DNA from: Firmicutes bacterium CAG:124
GTDB taxonomy: Bacteria; Bacillota; Clostridia; Oscillospirales; Oscillospiraceae
Direction: 5' to 3'
DNA length: 5,567 nucleotides
Assembly (NCBI GenBank): GCA_000432135.1
Contig: HF990619.1
Location: 1 to 5,567, forward strand
Part shown: positions 1-5,320 of the stretch, piece after piece
How positions within the stretch are numbered: the stretch's first letter is position 1
Layout of the letters: every line of letters starts with the position of its first letter
Made by a program: the position numbers and the translations under genes
Notes under the pieces: generated by a model
Told to the model about the DNA's origin: nothing
What the model saw: only the letters and a program-made list of their open reading frames with translations
Database searches by the model: none

Positions 1-30
1 TCGGGGGTTCAAATCCCTCTCCCGCAACCA
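1..30 (+). tRNA. 3' end of a tRNA, probably initiator tRNA-Met (partial)
   Basis: Only the T arm, the 3' acceptor strand and an encoded CCA are inside the window. The T loop is TTCAAAT (8-14), closed by a 5-bp stem, 3-7 with 15-19, with one G-U pair. The 3' acceptor strand is TCCCGCA (20-26), then discriminator A27 and CCA (28-30). The A72-A73-CCA ending after a GC-rich acceptor strand is what bacterial initiator tRNA-Met shows, where A72 faces C1. A tRNA with a T1-A72 pair cannot be excluded because the 5' half and anticodon lie outside. An integrase gene ending about 220 bp away makes this tRNA 3' end the likely insertion site of a mobile element. Confidence 0.85.
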
Positions 31-65
31 TAAATCGCCGTATTTCGTGAGAAATGCGGCGATTT
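1..65. other. candidate attachment site (attL-type junction) at the tRNA 3' end
   Basis: Tyrosine integrases of integrative elements commonly recombine at the 3' end of a tRNA gene and re-create the tRNA, with int lying next to that junction. Here int is the first gene after the tRNA and reads toward it, followed upstream by xis. The crossover core cannot be fixed from one end, since the matching direct repeat should lie outside the window on the right. I saw no second copy of the tRNA 3' sequence within the window. The call is inferred from context. Confidence 0.5.
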
Positions 66-78
66 CTCTATCATTTTG
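32..78 (+). terminator. terminator-like hairpin directly after the tRNA
   Basis: The arm at 32-46 (AAATCGCCGTATTTC) pairs with 51-65 over 15 bp, including one T-G wobble, around a GTGA tetraloop (47-50). A moderately T-rich stretch follows on the plus strand (63-78). Its place right after the tRNA CCA fits processing or termination of the tRNA transcript. The T tract is interrupted, so efficiency as an intrinsic terminator is uncertain. Confidence 0.6.
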
Positions 79-210
79 TTCGGATTTCTCCGTTTTGCTC
101 ATTTGCAATTCATGCTCCCCGTGGAGTCTTTGTTCCGATTCGCTGGACATAGTTTCCATATTAAAGCGCCTCAGAAGTTCTGATTGGAATGCTGCCGCTT
201 GACAGCTTTA

Positions 211-249
211 CGCGCTATTTGCAATAAAGTATGCAATAGCGCGTTTTTT
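211..249 (+). terminator. intrinsic terminator for rightward transcription
   Basis: CGCGCTATT (211-219) pairs with AATAGCGCG (235-243). An inner GCA/TGC pairing continues the stem beyond one bulged T (220), and the loop is 224-231. Six T follow at 244-249. The T run is on the plus strand, so the hairpin stops transcription coming from the tRNA before it runs antisense into int. It lies just beyond the int stop codon, but the leftward direction lacks a T tract. Confidence 0.75.
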
Positions 250-253
250 CGTT

Positions 254-1630
254 TTATGCCGTGTGGTTTCGGCGCTGCGGAAAGGTCGGCAAAACAATAT
301 CTGCAAACTTGGCGCGAGGGGCAGCGCCGTTTAATCTCGGCGCTGCATCCATCTGACCCATGTTAAGATAATTGCTCATCATGCCGATGGCCTCGCGCTC
401 GATATCTTCGTTTTTGTGAAGATATTTGCGCGTTGTTTCAATCGACGAATGCCCCAGAATCCCCTGCACGATATTGAGCGGTACCTTGTCTTCCACCAAC
501 CGCGTTGCCAGCGTGTGCCGCAGCGCGTGGGGATTGACCTTGCGGATCTCGCAGCGTTTGGAAACTGCGGCCAGCCGGATCTCAAAGCTCTTGGGATCGA
601 GGTGCGTCCCGGCCTTGGACGGGAACAGCAGCCCGTCCGGGTTCGGCCATGTGGAATTTGCCAGCGTGAACAGATGCCGGATCAGGAGCTCGCACAGACC
701 GTCAGAGATCGCGATCTCGCGGTTCGACGTGCTTGTCTTCGGCGTGTTCTGGACGATAAGGTGTGTTTTCTTCTTCGGATCGTAATTCAGAATCTCAATG
801 TTTGGATTCTCTGGAGAAACGGCTGCTGTTGGAACACGGATCAGATTTTTCGTGACCGAAAGCGTTTGCTTCTCCAAATCCAGATCGGAAATTTTCAGCG
901 CCAGCACCTCGCCGACGCGGAATCCGACGAACAGGGTCGTCAGAATCGCGACGCGCTGCGTTTCCCGCATGACCTCCTCAATGAAGACCTGCATTTCCGA
1001 TGGACTCAGGACGCGCATTTCCGGTGTTATGACCGTCGGCCTTGCAGTGTCAATCGTTGGATTGCAGGGCAGCCGGTACTTCCGCATGGCGTATGCGAAA
1101 AAATCCTTGAGCAACATGTGTTGATTCTGAATGGTCTTTGCAGATAGCCCGCCTTTACGCCCATCCGCACGGCTGCCGTTTTTTTGCTTCCGCTGATAGT
1201 AGTCCTGCACAACGTCCTGCGTGATCTGATAGAGCGGCAGGTTTCCAAAGGCATCCGCGAAATGAATCCGATAGGTATCCAGATAGCTTGCATAGGTAGA
1301 CGGCTTTCTGGCAGGCGGCGATTTGTAAAGCTCAAGCCATTTAAGGAAGGCTTCTGAGAACAGTATCTCCGCCTCGATGGGGTGGCCGAGCTTGGCCCGG
1401 AGTTCTTCGAGACGGGCGGATTCCGCCGCCTGTGCTTCCTCCTCCGCCTTGATGCGTGCCTGTTCTTCTTCCCATTGTGCGCGGCGCTCTTTGCAGATCG
1501 TCTTGGTACGGCCCTTGAACGCTTTGCGGTATGGACTGCCATCCTCTTTTCGGCCGTATGTAACCTGATAGACCCATGATTTATCCTTTTGCTGATAGAA
1601 GCTGCCTTCTCCGTTTGAACGACGTGCCAT
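254..1630 (-). CDS. int: tyrosine-type site-specific integrase of an integrative element
   Basis: A 458-aa phage/Tn916-type tyrosine recombinase that should integrate and excise the element at the neighbouring tRNA. The N-terminus (about residues 1-45, with GEGSFYQQ and SWVYQVTYG) resembles an AP2-like arm-binding domain. A very charged, Glu/Ala-rich coiled-coil-like linker follows (about 45-82), then a SAM-like core-binding domain (about 88-185) and the catalytic domain (about 205-425). Visible catalytic residues are Arg238 in FRVGE, probably Lys298, His368 and Arg371 in HALRH, His394 in LGHSS, and the nucleophile Tyr403 in RKYLH. The set looks complete, so the enzyme is probably active. I chose the ATG at 1630 because GGAGG lies 8 nt upstream; an in-frame TTG five codons earlier sits at that ribosome binding site and is unlikely. 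The stop falls 10 nt before a hairpin. It lies 43 bp after xis and is probably co-transcribed with it. Confidence 0.96.
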   Translation of the reverse strand: MARRSNGEGSFYQQKDKSWVYQVTYGRKEDGSPYRKAFKGRTKTICKERRAQWEEEQARIKAEEEAQAAESARLEELRAKLGHPIEAEILFSEAFLKWLELYKSPPARKPSTYASYLDTYRIHFADAFGNLPLYQITQDVVQDYYQRKQKNGSRADGRKGGLSAKTIQNQHMLLKDFFAYAMRKYRLPCNPTIDTARPTVITPEMRVLSPSEMQVFIEEVMRETQRVAILTTLFVGFRVGEVLALKISDLDLEKQTLSVTKNLIRVPTAAVSPENPNIEILNYDPKKKTHLIVQNTPKTSTSNREIAISDGLCELLIRHLFTLANSTWPNPDGLLFPSKAGTHLDPKSFEIRLAAVSKRCEIRKVNPHALRHTLATRLVEDKVPLNIVQGILGHSSIETTRKYLHKNEDIEREAIGMMSNYLNMGQMDAAPRLNGAAPRAKFADIVLPTFPQRRNHTA

Positions 1631-1637
1631 GCTATCA

Positions 1638-1667
1638 ACCTCCAATTTCTTTGTAATATTTGGAGAT
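1638..1667 (-). promoter_or_regulatory. hairpin that could hide the int ribosome binding site
   Basis: In the leftward transcript, ATCTCCAA (1667-1660) can pair with TTGGAGGT (1645-1638), 8 bp including one G-U, around a 14-nt A-rich loop. The right arm contains the GGAGG Shine-Dalgarno sequence of int. This could keep integrase translation low relative to excisionase, or couple it to translation through xis. The pairing is visible in the sequence; the regulatory role is inferred. Confidence 0.4.
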
Positions 1668-1673
1668 TTGACG

Positions 1674-1862
1674 TTAATTCATAATCGTATGCGAGGACTT
1701 CATCCACTCATAAAACGGTTCCTTTGGAACGCGAAAAGAATTGCCGATGCGAATGACTGGAAATGACTTGCTGTGGATCAGATTGTACGCAGCGTTGATG
1801 CTGATGTTCAGGATCTGCTTGATATCTCGTACAGTCAAGGTTTCATTTTCTCTCTTTTCCAT
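1674..1862 (-). CDS. xis: excisionase (small MerR/Xis-type DNA-binding protein)
   Basis: A 62-aa basic protein beginning MEKRENETLTVRDIKQILN. The core TVRDIKQILNISINAAYNLIHSK forms a winged-helix HTH of the excisionase/MerR type, and the later FPVIRIGNSFRVPKEPFYEWM is the typical wing and last helix of Tn916-like Xis and HTH_17 proteins. It would bend DNA at the attachment site and favour excision by the integrase encoded just downstream. GAGGAGG lies 8 nt before the ATG at 1862, which fixes the start; an in-frame extension to 1982 has no ribosome binding site and runs through the promoter. The length is normal for the family. A good promoter lies 68 bp upstream of the start codon. Confidence 0.88.
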   Translation of the reverse strand: MEKRENETLTVRDIKQILNISINAAYNLIHSKSFPVIRIGNSFRVPKEPFYEWMKSSHTIMN

Positions 1863-1929
1863 AGTGGAATCCTCCTCATACGAAGTAAAATATGAACTTT
1901 TCAAGGTGCAGAAGCTGACTCGTATAGTT

Positions 1930-1958
1930 ATTGTACGACAACTCTGCGGGGTATGCAA
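1930..1958 (-). promoter_or_regulatory. sigma-A-type promoter for xis-int
   Basis: On the minus strand, -35 TTGCAT (1958-1953), a 17-bp spacer and -10 TACAAT (1935-1930). Start of transcription would be near 1923, giving a leader of about 60 nt before the xis ATG. It is the only strong match between the preceding gene's stop and xis. Confidence 0.65.
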
Positions 1959-2044
1959 TGGCAAACGGGCGCAGACCGCCACTTTATTTTAAAAGATGTT
2001 TCTCTTTTCTGGTTCTCAAATCCTGCGATATACATGCGGGAGCT

Positions 2045-2539
2045 TTATTCTTCCGGGCCGTCAAAAACAGCTCCGGTGAACGTATACATCTGTACAAGCG
2101 CATCGACCGCTTGCTGCCGTGTGGAATAAGCCGTCCGAAGCGAAATGCCCATGTTTTTTGCGATATCACCCCAGCTATTCCGGTGGATGTAATATTCCTG
2201 TATGATCTCCGCCTGCCGTGGTGCTAAAAGGCTTATGCGGTGATGCAGCCGATCACGCTCCCGGATCATGGAGACATATGTTTCCATGACACTCTCTGCG
2301 ACCTCATGATTGAGGCGCTGGGCGATCTCTTTGTAACACAACGCAATTTCCGGCACGGTATGCGGGTATTTTGCGTTCGCCTCAGCATCCTTCTTGGAAA
2401 AGGACATGACCTCTATCATTTCCTGCGGCGAAACGACCATTGAGGAATATAACTCATAGCGCATGAGTTCGATCCTTTTCGATGTTTCCGGATAGGTCTC
2501 CAAAAGCGATAAGACATATTGATTCACATCTTTCCCCAT
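2045..2539 (-). CDS. sigma-70 region-4-like HTH protein of a mobile element
   Basis: A 164-aa protein. The N-terminal two thirds are helical and unassigned. Residues about 104-150 (LAPRQAEIIQEYYI, then SWGDIAKNMGISLRTAYSTRQQAV) look like the sigma-70 region 4 HTH that binds -35 sequences. No region 2 is seen, so it is not a complete sigma factor. Proteins of this kind (phage late-activator and Tn916 Orf7-like regulators) often sit just upstream of xis-int and control element transcription, and that is the likely role here. The ATG at 2539 is preceded by AAGGAG with an 8-nt spacer; a GTG three codons earlier overlaps that site and is rejected. It is separated from xis by 182 bp that carry xis's own promoter. 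No strong promoter is visible in the 54 bp between its start and the upstream terminator. Confidence 0.8.
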   Translation of the reverse strand: MGKDVNQYVLSLLETYPETSKRIELMRYELYSSMVVSPQEMIEVMSFSKKDAEANAKYPHTVPEIALCYKEIAQRLNHEVAESVMETYVSMIRERDRLHHRISLLAPRQAEIIQEYYIHRNSWGDIAKNMGISLRTAYSTRQQAVDALVQMYTFTGAVFDGPEE

Positions 2540-2592
2540 GAACAGCACTCCTTCAAACTCAAAATTTCAATGGATGCGGAACGCAAGAAAGC

Positions 2593-2638
2593 AAAAACAG
2601 ATGACTCTGAATCGGTCCATTCAGAGCATCTGTTTTTT
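2593..2638. terminator. strong bidirectional intrinsic terminator
   Basis: AAAAACAGATG (2593-2603) pairs with CATCTGTTTTT (2627-2637), and CTCTGAAT (2605-2612) with ATTCAGAG (2619-2626). One A (2604) is bulged and the loop is CGGTCC. A runs on one side and T runs on the other make it work in both directions. It insulates the sigma-like gene from leftward transcripts coming from the cargo side, unless it acts as a regulated attenuator for that gene. Confidence 0.85.
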
Positions 2639-2860
2639 CCATTTTAAGAATAGCACAGGCACTTGCGAAAAAACAAGTACACACACCAAGCAAATTTCCT
2701 GCAAAAACTGTGCAGAAAAACTGCGGGCACAGTCCAGTCTTATCATAGGTGCTTTTCAACGTTCCACGTCCCTCCTCTGTAAGATGTATTTAACGAGCTT
2801 GTAGAAAAGTGACAGTTTATACAGATTGAAATACAATTCAGTCTGCTGCACTTCGCAAAA
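2638..2860. other. gene-poor stretch, possibly encoding a short leftward RNA or small protein
   Basis: No gene here is convincing. Leftward signals are a promoter-like element at 2787-2814, a strong GAGGAGGG ribosome binding site (2777-2770), and a hairpin at 2707-2733 (ACTGTGC with GCACAGT) followed on the minus strand by a short T run. Two small leftward frames exist. One is a TTG-started 66-codon frame (2559-2759) correctly spaced from the ribosome binding site but running through the terminator at 2593-2637. The other is an ATG-started 41-aa frame (2621-2746) with one hydrophobic segment ending in KWKK, which stops inside the terminator stem but lies about 23 nt from the ribosome binding site. 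A short non-coding RNA is equally possible. Confidence 0.35.
2787..2814 (-). promoter_or_regulatory. candidate ECF-sigma promoter, copy 1
   Basis: Minus strand TGTCAC (2814-2809), 16 bp beginning TTTT, then TAAATA (2792-2787). It shares the exact 10-mer TGTCACTTTT and the same spacing with copies at 4283-4310 and 5321-5348. It lies after the cargo operon terminator and would start leftward transcription near 2780, directly in front of a GAGGAGGG sequence. The promoter function is inferred. Confidence 0.5.
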
Positions 2861-2892
2861 ACGCCGCCCCATCCGATATGATGGGACGGCGT
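2861..2892 (-). terminator. intrinsic terminator of the cargo operon
   Basis: The arms 2861-2873 and 2880-2892 form a 13-bp stem around a 6-nt loop. The single imperfect pair is a G-U in the leftward transcript but a C-A mismatch in the rightward one. Five T follow on the minus strand (2860-2856), with six T on the other side. It starts 18 bp after the stop of the secreted-protein gene and closes that operon. Confidence 0.85.
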
Positions 2893-2910
2893 CATTTTTT
2901 GTAGGTGGGC

Positions 2911-3330
2911 TTAATCTGCGGTATAAACTCCCGTATCAGAACCGCTGGAATTTGACGCATAGAACGTGACGACTGCACGGTAGCGGCTATCAGGATATTG
3001 CGGCGTATACAGTACTGTTTCAGAATAAATTCCAGCATCTTTGCTTTGCAGTTCCGGTGTTTCTGGGTATGTAAAATTGTATTCTGTCCGCCAGTAAGAT
3101 CCAGTATATCTTTGCACCGAGATCCTGCTAACACCAAGCTGATCCATTATGGCTGGAGCAATCACTTGAAAATGGATGCTCAGATCTCCGGTTGACGTCT
3201 TTGTTATGGTTGCGTAATATGCGGAAAGATATGCACTGGCCCTTGCGGGAGCAGCAAATATCGTAGTTGCCAGCAAGATGGAAAAAATGACAAGCACGGC
3301 CAGAATACGCATTGCTTTTTTTATCTTCAT
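2911..3330 (-). CDS. small secreted protein of unknown function
   Basis: A 139-aa protein with a classical signal peptide: basic MKIKKAMR, a hydrophobic core at about residues 9-26, and a likely signal peptidase I cut after the ARASA motif near residue 33. The mature part of about 106 aa is rich in Ser, Thr and Tyr, with alternating hydrophobic patterns (LSIHFQV, ISVQRY, YRAVVTFYAS) that suggest a small beta-sandwich. It resembles the small secreted all-beta proteins common in gut Clostridia, but I cannot name a family. No lipobox, LPXTG motif or catalytic motif is seen, so it is probably released or loosely wall-bound. AAGGGGA lies 7 nt before the ATG. It starts 29 bp after the anti-sigma stop and is the last gene of the operon, so it is a candidate effector or signal partner of the sigma system. 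Confidence 0.82.
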   Translation of the reverse strand: MKIKKAMRILAVLVIFSILLATTIFAAPARASAYLSAYYATITKTSTGDLSIHFQVIAPAIMDQLGVSRISVQRYTGSYWRTEYNFTYPETPELQSKDAGIYSETVLYTPQYPDSRYRAVVTFYASNSSGSDTGVYTAD

Positions 3331-3359
3331 AATACAATCCCCTTATTTGTGTTTCGTAT

Positions 3360-4256
3360 TTACTGCATTGACAATAGAATTTCTTTTAGCATGTCAATAT
3401 CCATGGCATCTGTTGGTACGCTGATACAGCATTCAAAGTGAGGTGTAATCCATGCAGCAGTACGATTGTCAACGTTTTCAAATACGCTGTACATGATACC
3501 GCTTGTTGAAAATGTTTCCAATAGGGAGCCGGATTTTTCGTAATACATAAGCGGAGTTGACTGATAACTGTTGTAACTCACAGCAAGGAGTTGGCCGGAT
3601 TTATTTGTATAGCCAGCAAGAAATTCCAACCAAGTTCCGTTTGGCTTGACAGCAACAATTCGAGGGGTAAATCCGTCAGGAATCCAGCGTGGAGCAACAA
3701 CCTCCGTTACGCCATAAAAATCAAGAGCCTCTTGCAGCGACGTAAACTGTTGATTTTTGTTCAGGTCAATCTCCGGCCATTTCCCATCGACGACAAGGCT
3801 GCGGGTTTCTTCGGTTCTTCCAAAGCTAAACAGTTCTTCCGTCCATCTGACTATCGCACCAAAAACATCGACGCCGCTTGCCTGTACCGTCAGCAGCGAA
3901 GCAATGAGAAATACCAGTGTTGCCGCGAGAATGGTGAGTTTCCGCACCGGCTGACGCCGATGTGTGTGCATGGGCTTCCCGCTTATTGCAGCACAAGCCT
4001 TCGCATCAGGGGCACAATCGGCATAGTCGGATATCTTCCCGGAATACTCCTGCTCAAATTCATTCCACGCTTCTTCCGAAGAACGAGATGGATCGTTGAT
4101 TCCGCGACGCTCCATTTCCGCAAGGATCATCTCTATTTGTTTGACATCAAGCGCACCATCCGAAAATGTTTCGCAGCGGAGAGTATTTTGCAGTTCTTCG
4201 TCGGACATTTTTCGATATATTGTTTCGGCGAGACTGGCTCCGCTATCATTTTGCAT
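3360..4256 (-). CDS. membrane anti-sigma factor with DUF4367-like outer domain
   Basis: A 298-aa one-pass membrane protein encoded right after an ECF sigma factor. The N-terminal about 105 residues are hydrophilic and presumably cytoplasmic (MSDEELQNTL, IEMILAEMERRG); this part should hold the sigma factor. It lacks the HxxxCxxC zinc motif of ZAS-type anti-sigmas. A transmembrane helix spans about 107-127 (LTILAATLVFLIASLLTVQA). The outer part ends in a domain at about 180-297 containing the APRWIPDGF pattern typical of DUF4367, found in anti-sigma proteins of Firmicutes. A Cys-Cys pair (about 276-277) is present in that domain. I chose the ATG at 4256 because GGGAGGGG lies just upstream. A GTG at 4313 overlapping the sigma stop codon has no ribosome binding site and would add 19 unlikely residues. 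A putative ECF promoter sits between the two genes. Confidence 0.87.
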   Translation of the reverse strand: MQNDSGASLAETIYRKMSDEELQNTLRCETFSDGALDVKQIEMILAEMERRGINDPSRSSEEAWNEFEQEYSGKISDYADCAPDAKACAAISGKPMHTHRRQPVRKLTILAATLVFLIASLLTVQASGVDVFGAIVRWTEELFSFGRTEETRSLVVDGKWPEIDLNKNQQFTSLQEALDFYGVTEVVAPRWIPDGFTPRIVAVKPNGTWLEFLAGYTNKSGQLLAVSYNSYQSTPLMYYEKSGSLLETFSTSGIMYSVFENVDNRTAAWITPHFECCISVPTDAMDIDMLKEILLSMQ

Positions 4257-4282
4257 TCCTTGGCCCCTCCCTTCATAAAAGC

Positions 4283-4310
4283 TATTTGAATATATCGTCC
4301 AAAAGTGACA
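4283..4310 (-). promoter_or_regulatory. candidate ECF-sigma promoter, copy 2, upstream of the anti-sigma gene
   Basis: Minus strand TGTCAC (4310-4305), 16 bp beginning TTTT, then CAAATA (4288-4283) and G. Transcription would start near 4276, just before the GGGAGGGG ribosome binding site of the anti-sigma gene (about 4271-4264). It begins at the sigma gene's stop codon, so the position suits an internal promoter giving extra anti-sigma and secreted protein. The function is inferred from the repeated motif. Confidence 0.55.
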
Positions 4311-4312
4311 CA

Positions 4313-4789
4313 CTAGAGCAATTTATTTTTTTCGATAGCTTTTTTTAATGCCTGTTTTGCCCGCTGAATCCGCTTTTTACAGGAATCCAATGAGATCCCA
4401 AGACGGTTTGCAGCTTCCTGATAGCTTGTGTCTTCACAGTATATCCAAATCAGCAGAGACAGAGCCTCATCGTCGATCAGCCCCGCGTACATATCGTTGA
4501 TGGAATGCACATACTCGCCCGCTTCATCGGCTATGGCGTCAGGACTCAGTTCCGTATATATGAATTGCCGCTTCTGATATGTATTGCCGATCACGTTCTT
4601 CAAGGTGTTAATCAGCCATCCTGTTGGGTTTTCGCTGCTTGTTACCCGGTCCAGCCGTTTTTGTGCGATTAAAAATGTTTCCTGTACGAGATCTTCTGCC
4701 AGATCCGGATTGACAAAGCTTCGCGCGAAGCGGTAAAGGTAACTGTAGTGCTCAACATACAACTGGTGTAACGGATCATTTTGCTGCAT
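4313..4789 (-). CDS. ECF-type RNA polymerase sigma factor
   Basis: A 158-aa group 4 (ECF) sigma-70 protein with only regions 2 and 4. Region 2 covers about residues 7-73 (YVEHYSYLYRFARSFV, then AEDLVQETFLIAQKRL and PTGWLINTLKNVI), which binds core polymerase and melts the -10 element. Region 4 is at about 103-152 (YQEAANRLGISLDSCKKRIQRAKQAL), the HTH that reads the -35 element. The length is usual for the family. The ATG at 4789 is preceded by GGAGGTGG. It lies 44 bp after the XRE regulator gene and is followed by its likely anti-sigma, so activity is probably controlled by sequestration at the membrane until an outside signal frees it. The XRE protein probably adds transcriptional control. 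Confidence 0.94.
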   Translation of the reverse strand: MQQNDPLHQLYVEHYSYLYRFARSFVNPDLAEDLVQETFLIAQKRLDRVTSSENPTGWLINTLKNVIGNTYQKRQFIYTELSPDAIADEAGEYVHSINDMYAGLIDDEALSLLIWIYCEDTSYQEAANRLGISLDSCKKRIQRAKQALKKAIEKNKLL

Positions 4790-4833
4790 CCTGTTTCCAC
4801 CTCCGATAAGAACAATCCAATACCTCCAAGTTG

Positions 4834-5178
4834 TTATTTTGATTTTTGGTTGAGCCAGTTACACACTAAAAGAATGTTGTTCTCGATAAATTCTAGGTCG
4901 TCATTCGGCATACTCTCCAGCATTTTTACAATGTGTAAAATTCGCCCGTCTTTTGTGTTGCCGTAAATCAGGATATCGGCACTGGTTTGCAGACCTTCTG
5001 CCACCTGAACCAGTGTTTCGATGGACATCATGCGCTGACCGGTTTCGATCTGCGAACAATAAGCTGCGCTGAAATTGCATATCTCCGCCAATTCTTCCTG
5101 AGTAAGCCCTTTGGAATCTCTGCATTGACGAACATTTTCCCCGATTTGCAGTTGTAATTCATTTTTGTTTTTGTTCAT
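4834..5178 (-). CDS. XRE-family HTH transcriptional regulator
   Basis: A 114-aa DNA-binding protein. Residues about 11-68 form a Cro/C1-type HTH (IGENVRQCR, GLTQEELAEICNFSAAYCSQIETGQRMMSIETLVQVAEGL). The tail of about 45 residues is helical (ILHIVKMLESM, DLEFIENNILLVCNWL) and may serve dimerisation. It is the first gene of the XRE, ECF sigma, anti-sigma and secreted-protein operon and most likely represses this operon by binding dyads upstream of its own start. The ATG at 5178 lacks a convincing Shine-Dalgarno sequence, with only an AGG 13 nt upstream, unlike its neighbours; translation may be weak. No peptidase or ligand domain is attached. Confidence 0.9.
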   Translation of the reverse strand: MNKNKNELQLQIGENVRQCRDSKGLTQEELAEICNFSAAYCSQIETGQRMMSIETLVQVAEGLQTSADILIYGNTKDGRILHIVKMLESMPNDDLEFIENNILLVCNWLNQKSK

Positions 5179-5194
5179 GTTCTGTCTGTCAACC

Positions 5195-5207
5195 TAACTG
5201 AGAGTTA
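5195..5207. promoter_or_regulatory. small dyad, possible XRE operator
   Basis: TAACT (5195-5199) and AGTTA (5203-5207) form an inverted repeat around GAG, between the putative -10 box and the XRE start codon. Short dyads of this size suit Cro/C1-type dimers. The palindrome is visible; binding is inferred. Confidence 0.3.
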
Positions 5208-5229
5208 AAAAAACTATAACAACATCATA

Positions 5230-5235
5230 ATTATA
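5230..5235 (-). promoter_or_regulatory. probable -10 box of the XRE-ECF operon promoter
   Basis: A perfect TATAAT on the minus strand, preceded by TGAT in an AT-rich stretch, 51 bp upstream of the XRE ATG. The -35 region at the expected distance (TTCAAT near 5259-5254) is poor, so the promoter may be weak or may need an activator. Confidence 0.45.
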
Positions 5236-5261
5236 ATCAGCATGAACAAGAGAATTGAAGC

Positions 5262-5293
5262 TGCTAACAGCTATATTATTCTAGCTGTCAGCA
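5262..5293. promoter_or_regulatory. 12-bp inverted repeat upstream of the XRE operon
   Basis: TGCTAACAGCTA (5262-5273) and TAGCTGTCAGCA (5282-5293) are inverted repeats with one mismatch around an AT-rich 8-bp centre. There is no T run on either side, so it is not an intrinsic terminator. It lies just upstream of the putative -35 region of the XRE operon and could be the binding site of the XRE protein or of an activator. Confidence 0.45.
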
Positions 5294-5320
5294 AGGTATG
5301 AAAAATATTCCCTCCCAGAT

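Noticed and set aside
199..227. TTGACA on the plus strand as a promoter
   Set aside because: There is no acceptable -10 box at 16-18 bp, and the region is part of a terminator hairpin.
416..1147. Long plus-strand open frame of 243 codons opposite int
   Set aside because: It lies fully antisense to a well-conserved integrase with intact catalytic motifs, has no ribosome binding site, and its translation looks like a shadow frame.
1027..1707. Minus-strand frame of 226 codons overlapping int
   Set aside because: It is the wrong frame of int, Arg/Ser-rich with no domain, and without its own start signals.
1863..1982. N-terminal extension of the excisionase
   Set aside because: It reads through the xis promoter and leader; the ATG at 1862 has a strong GAGGAGG site and gives the family's usual length.
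3344..3373. Further motif-like site before the secreted-protein gene (TGTCAA, CAAATA on the minus strand)
   Set aside because: The spacing is 18 rather than 16 bp, the T run is missing, and a start there would fall within the ribosome binding site.
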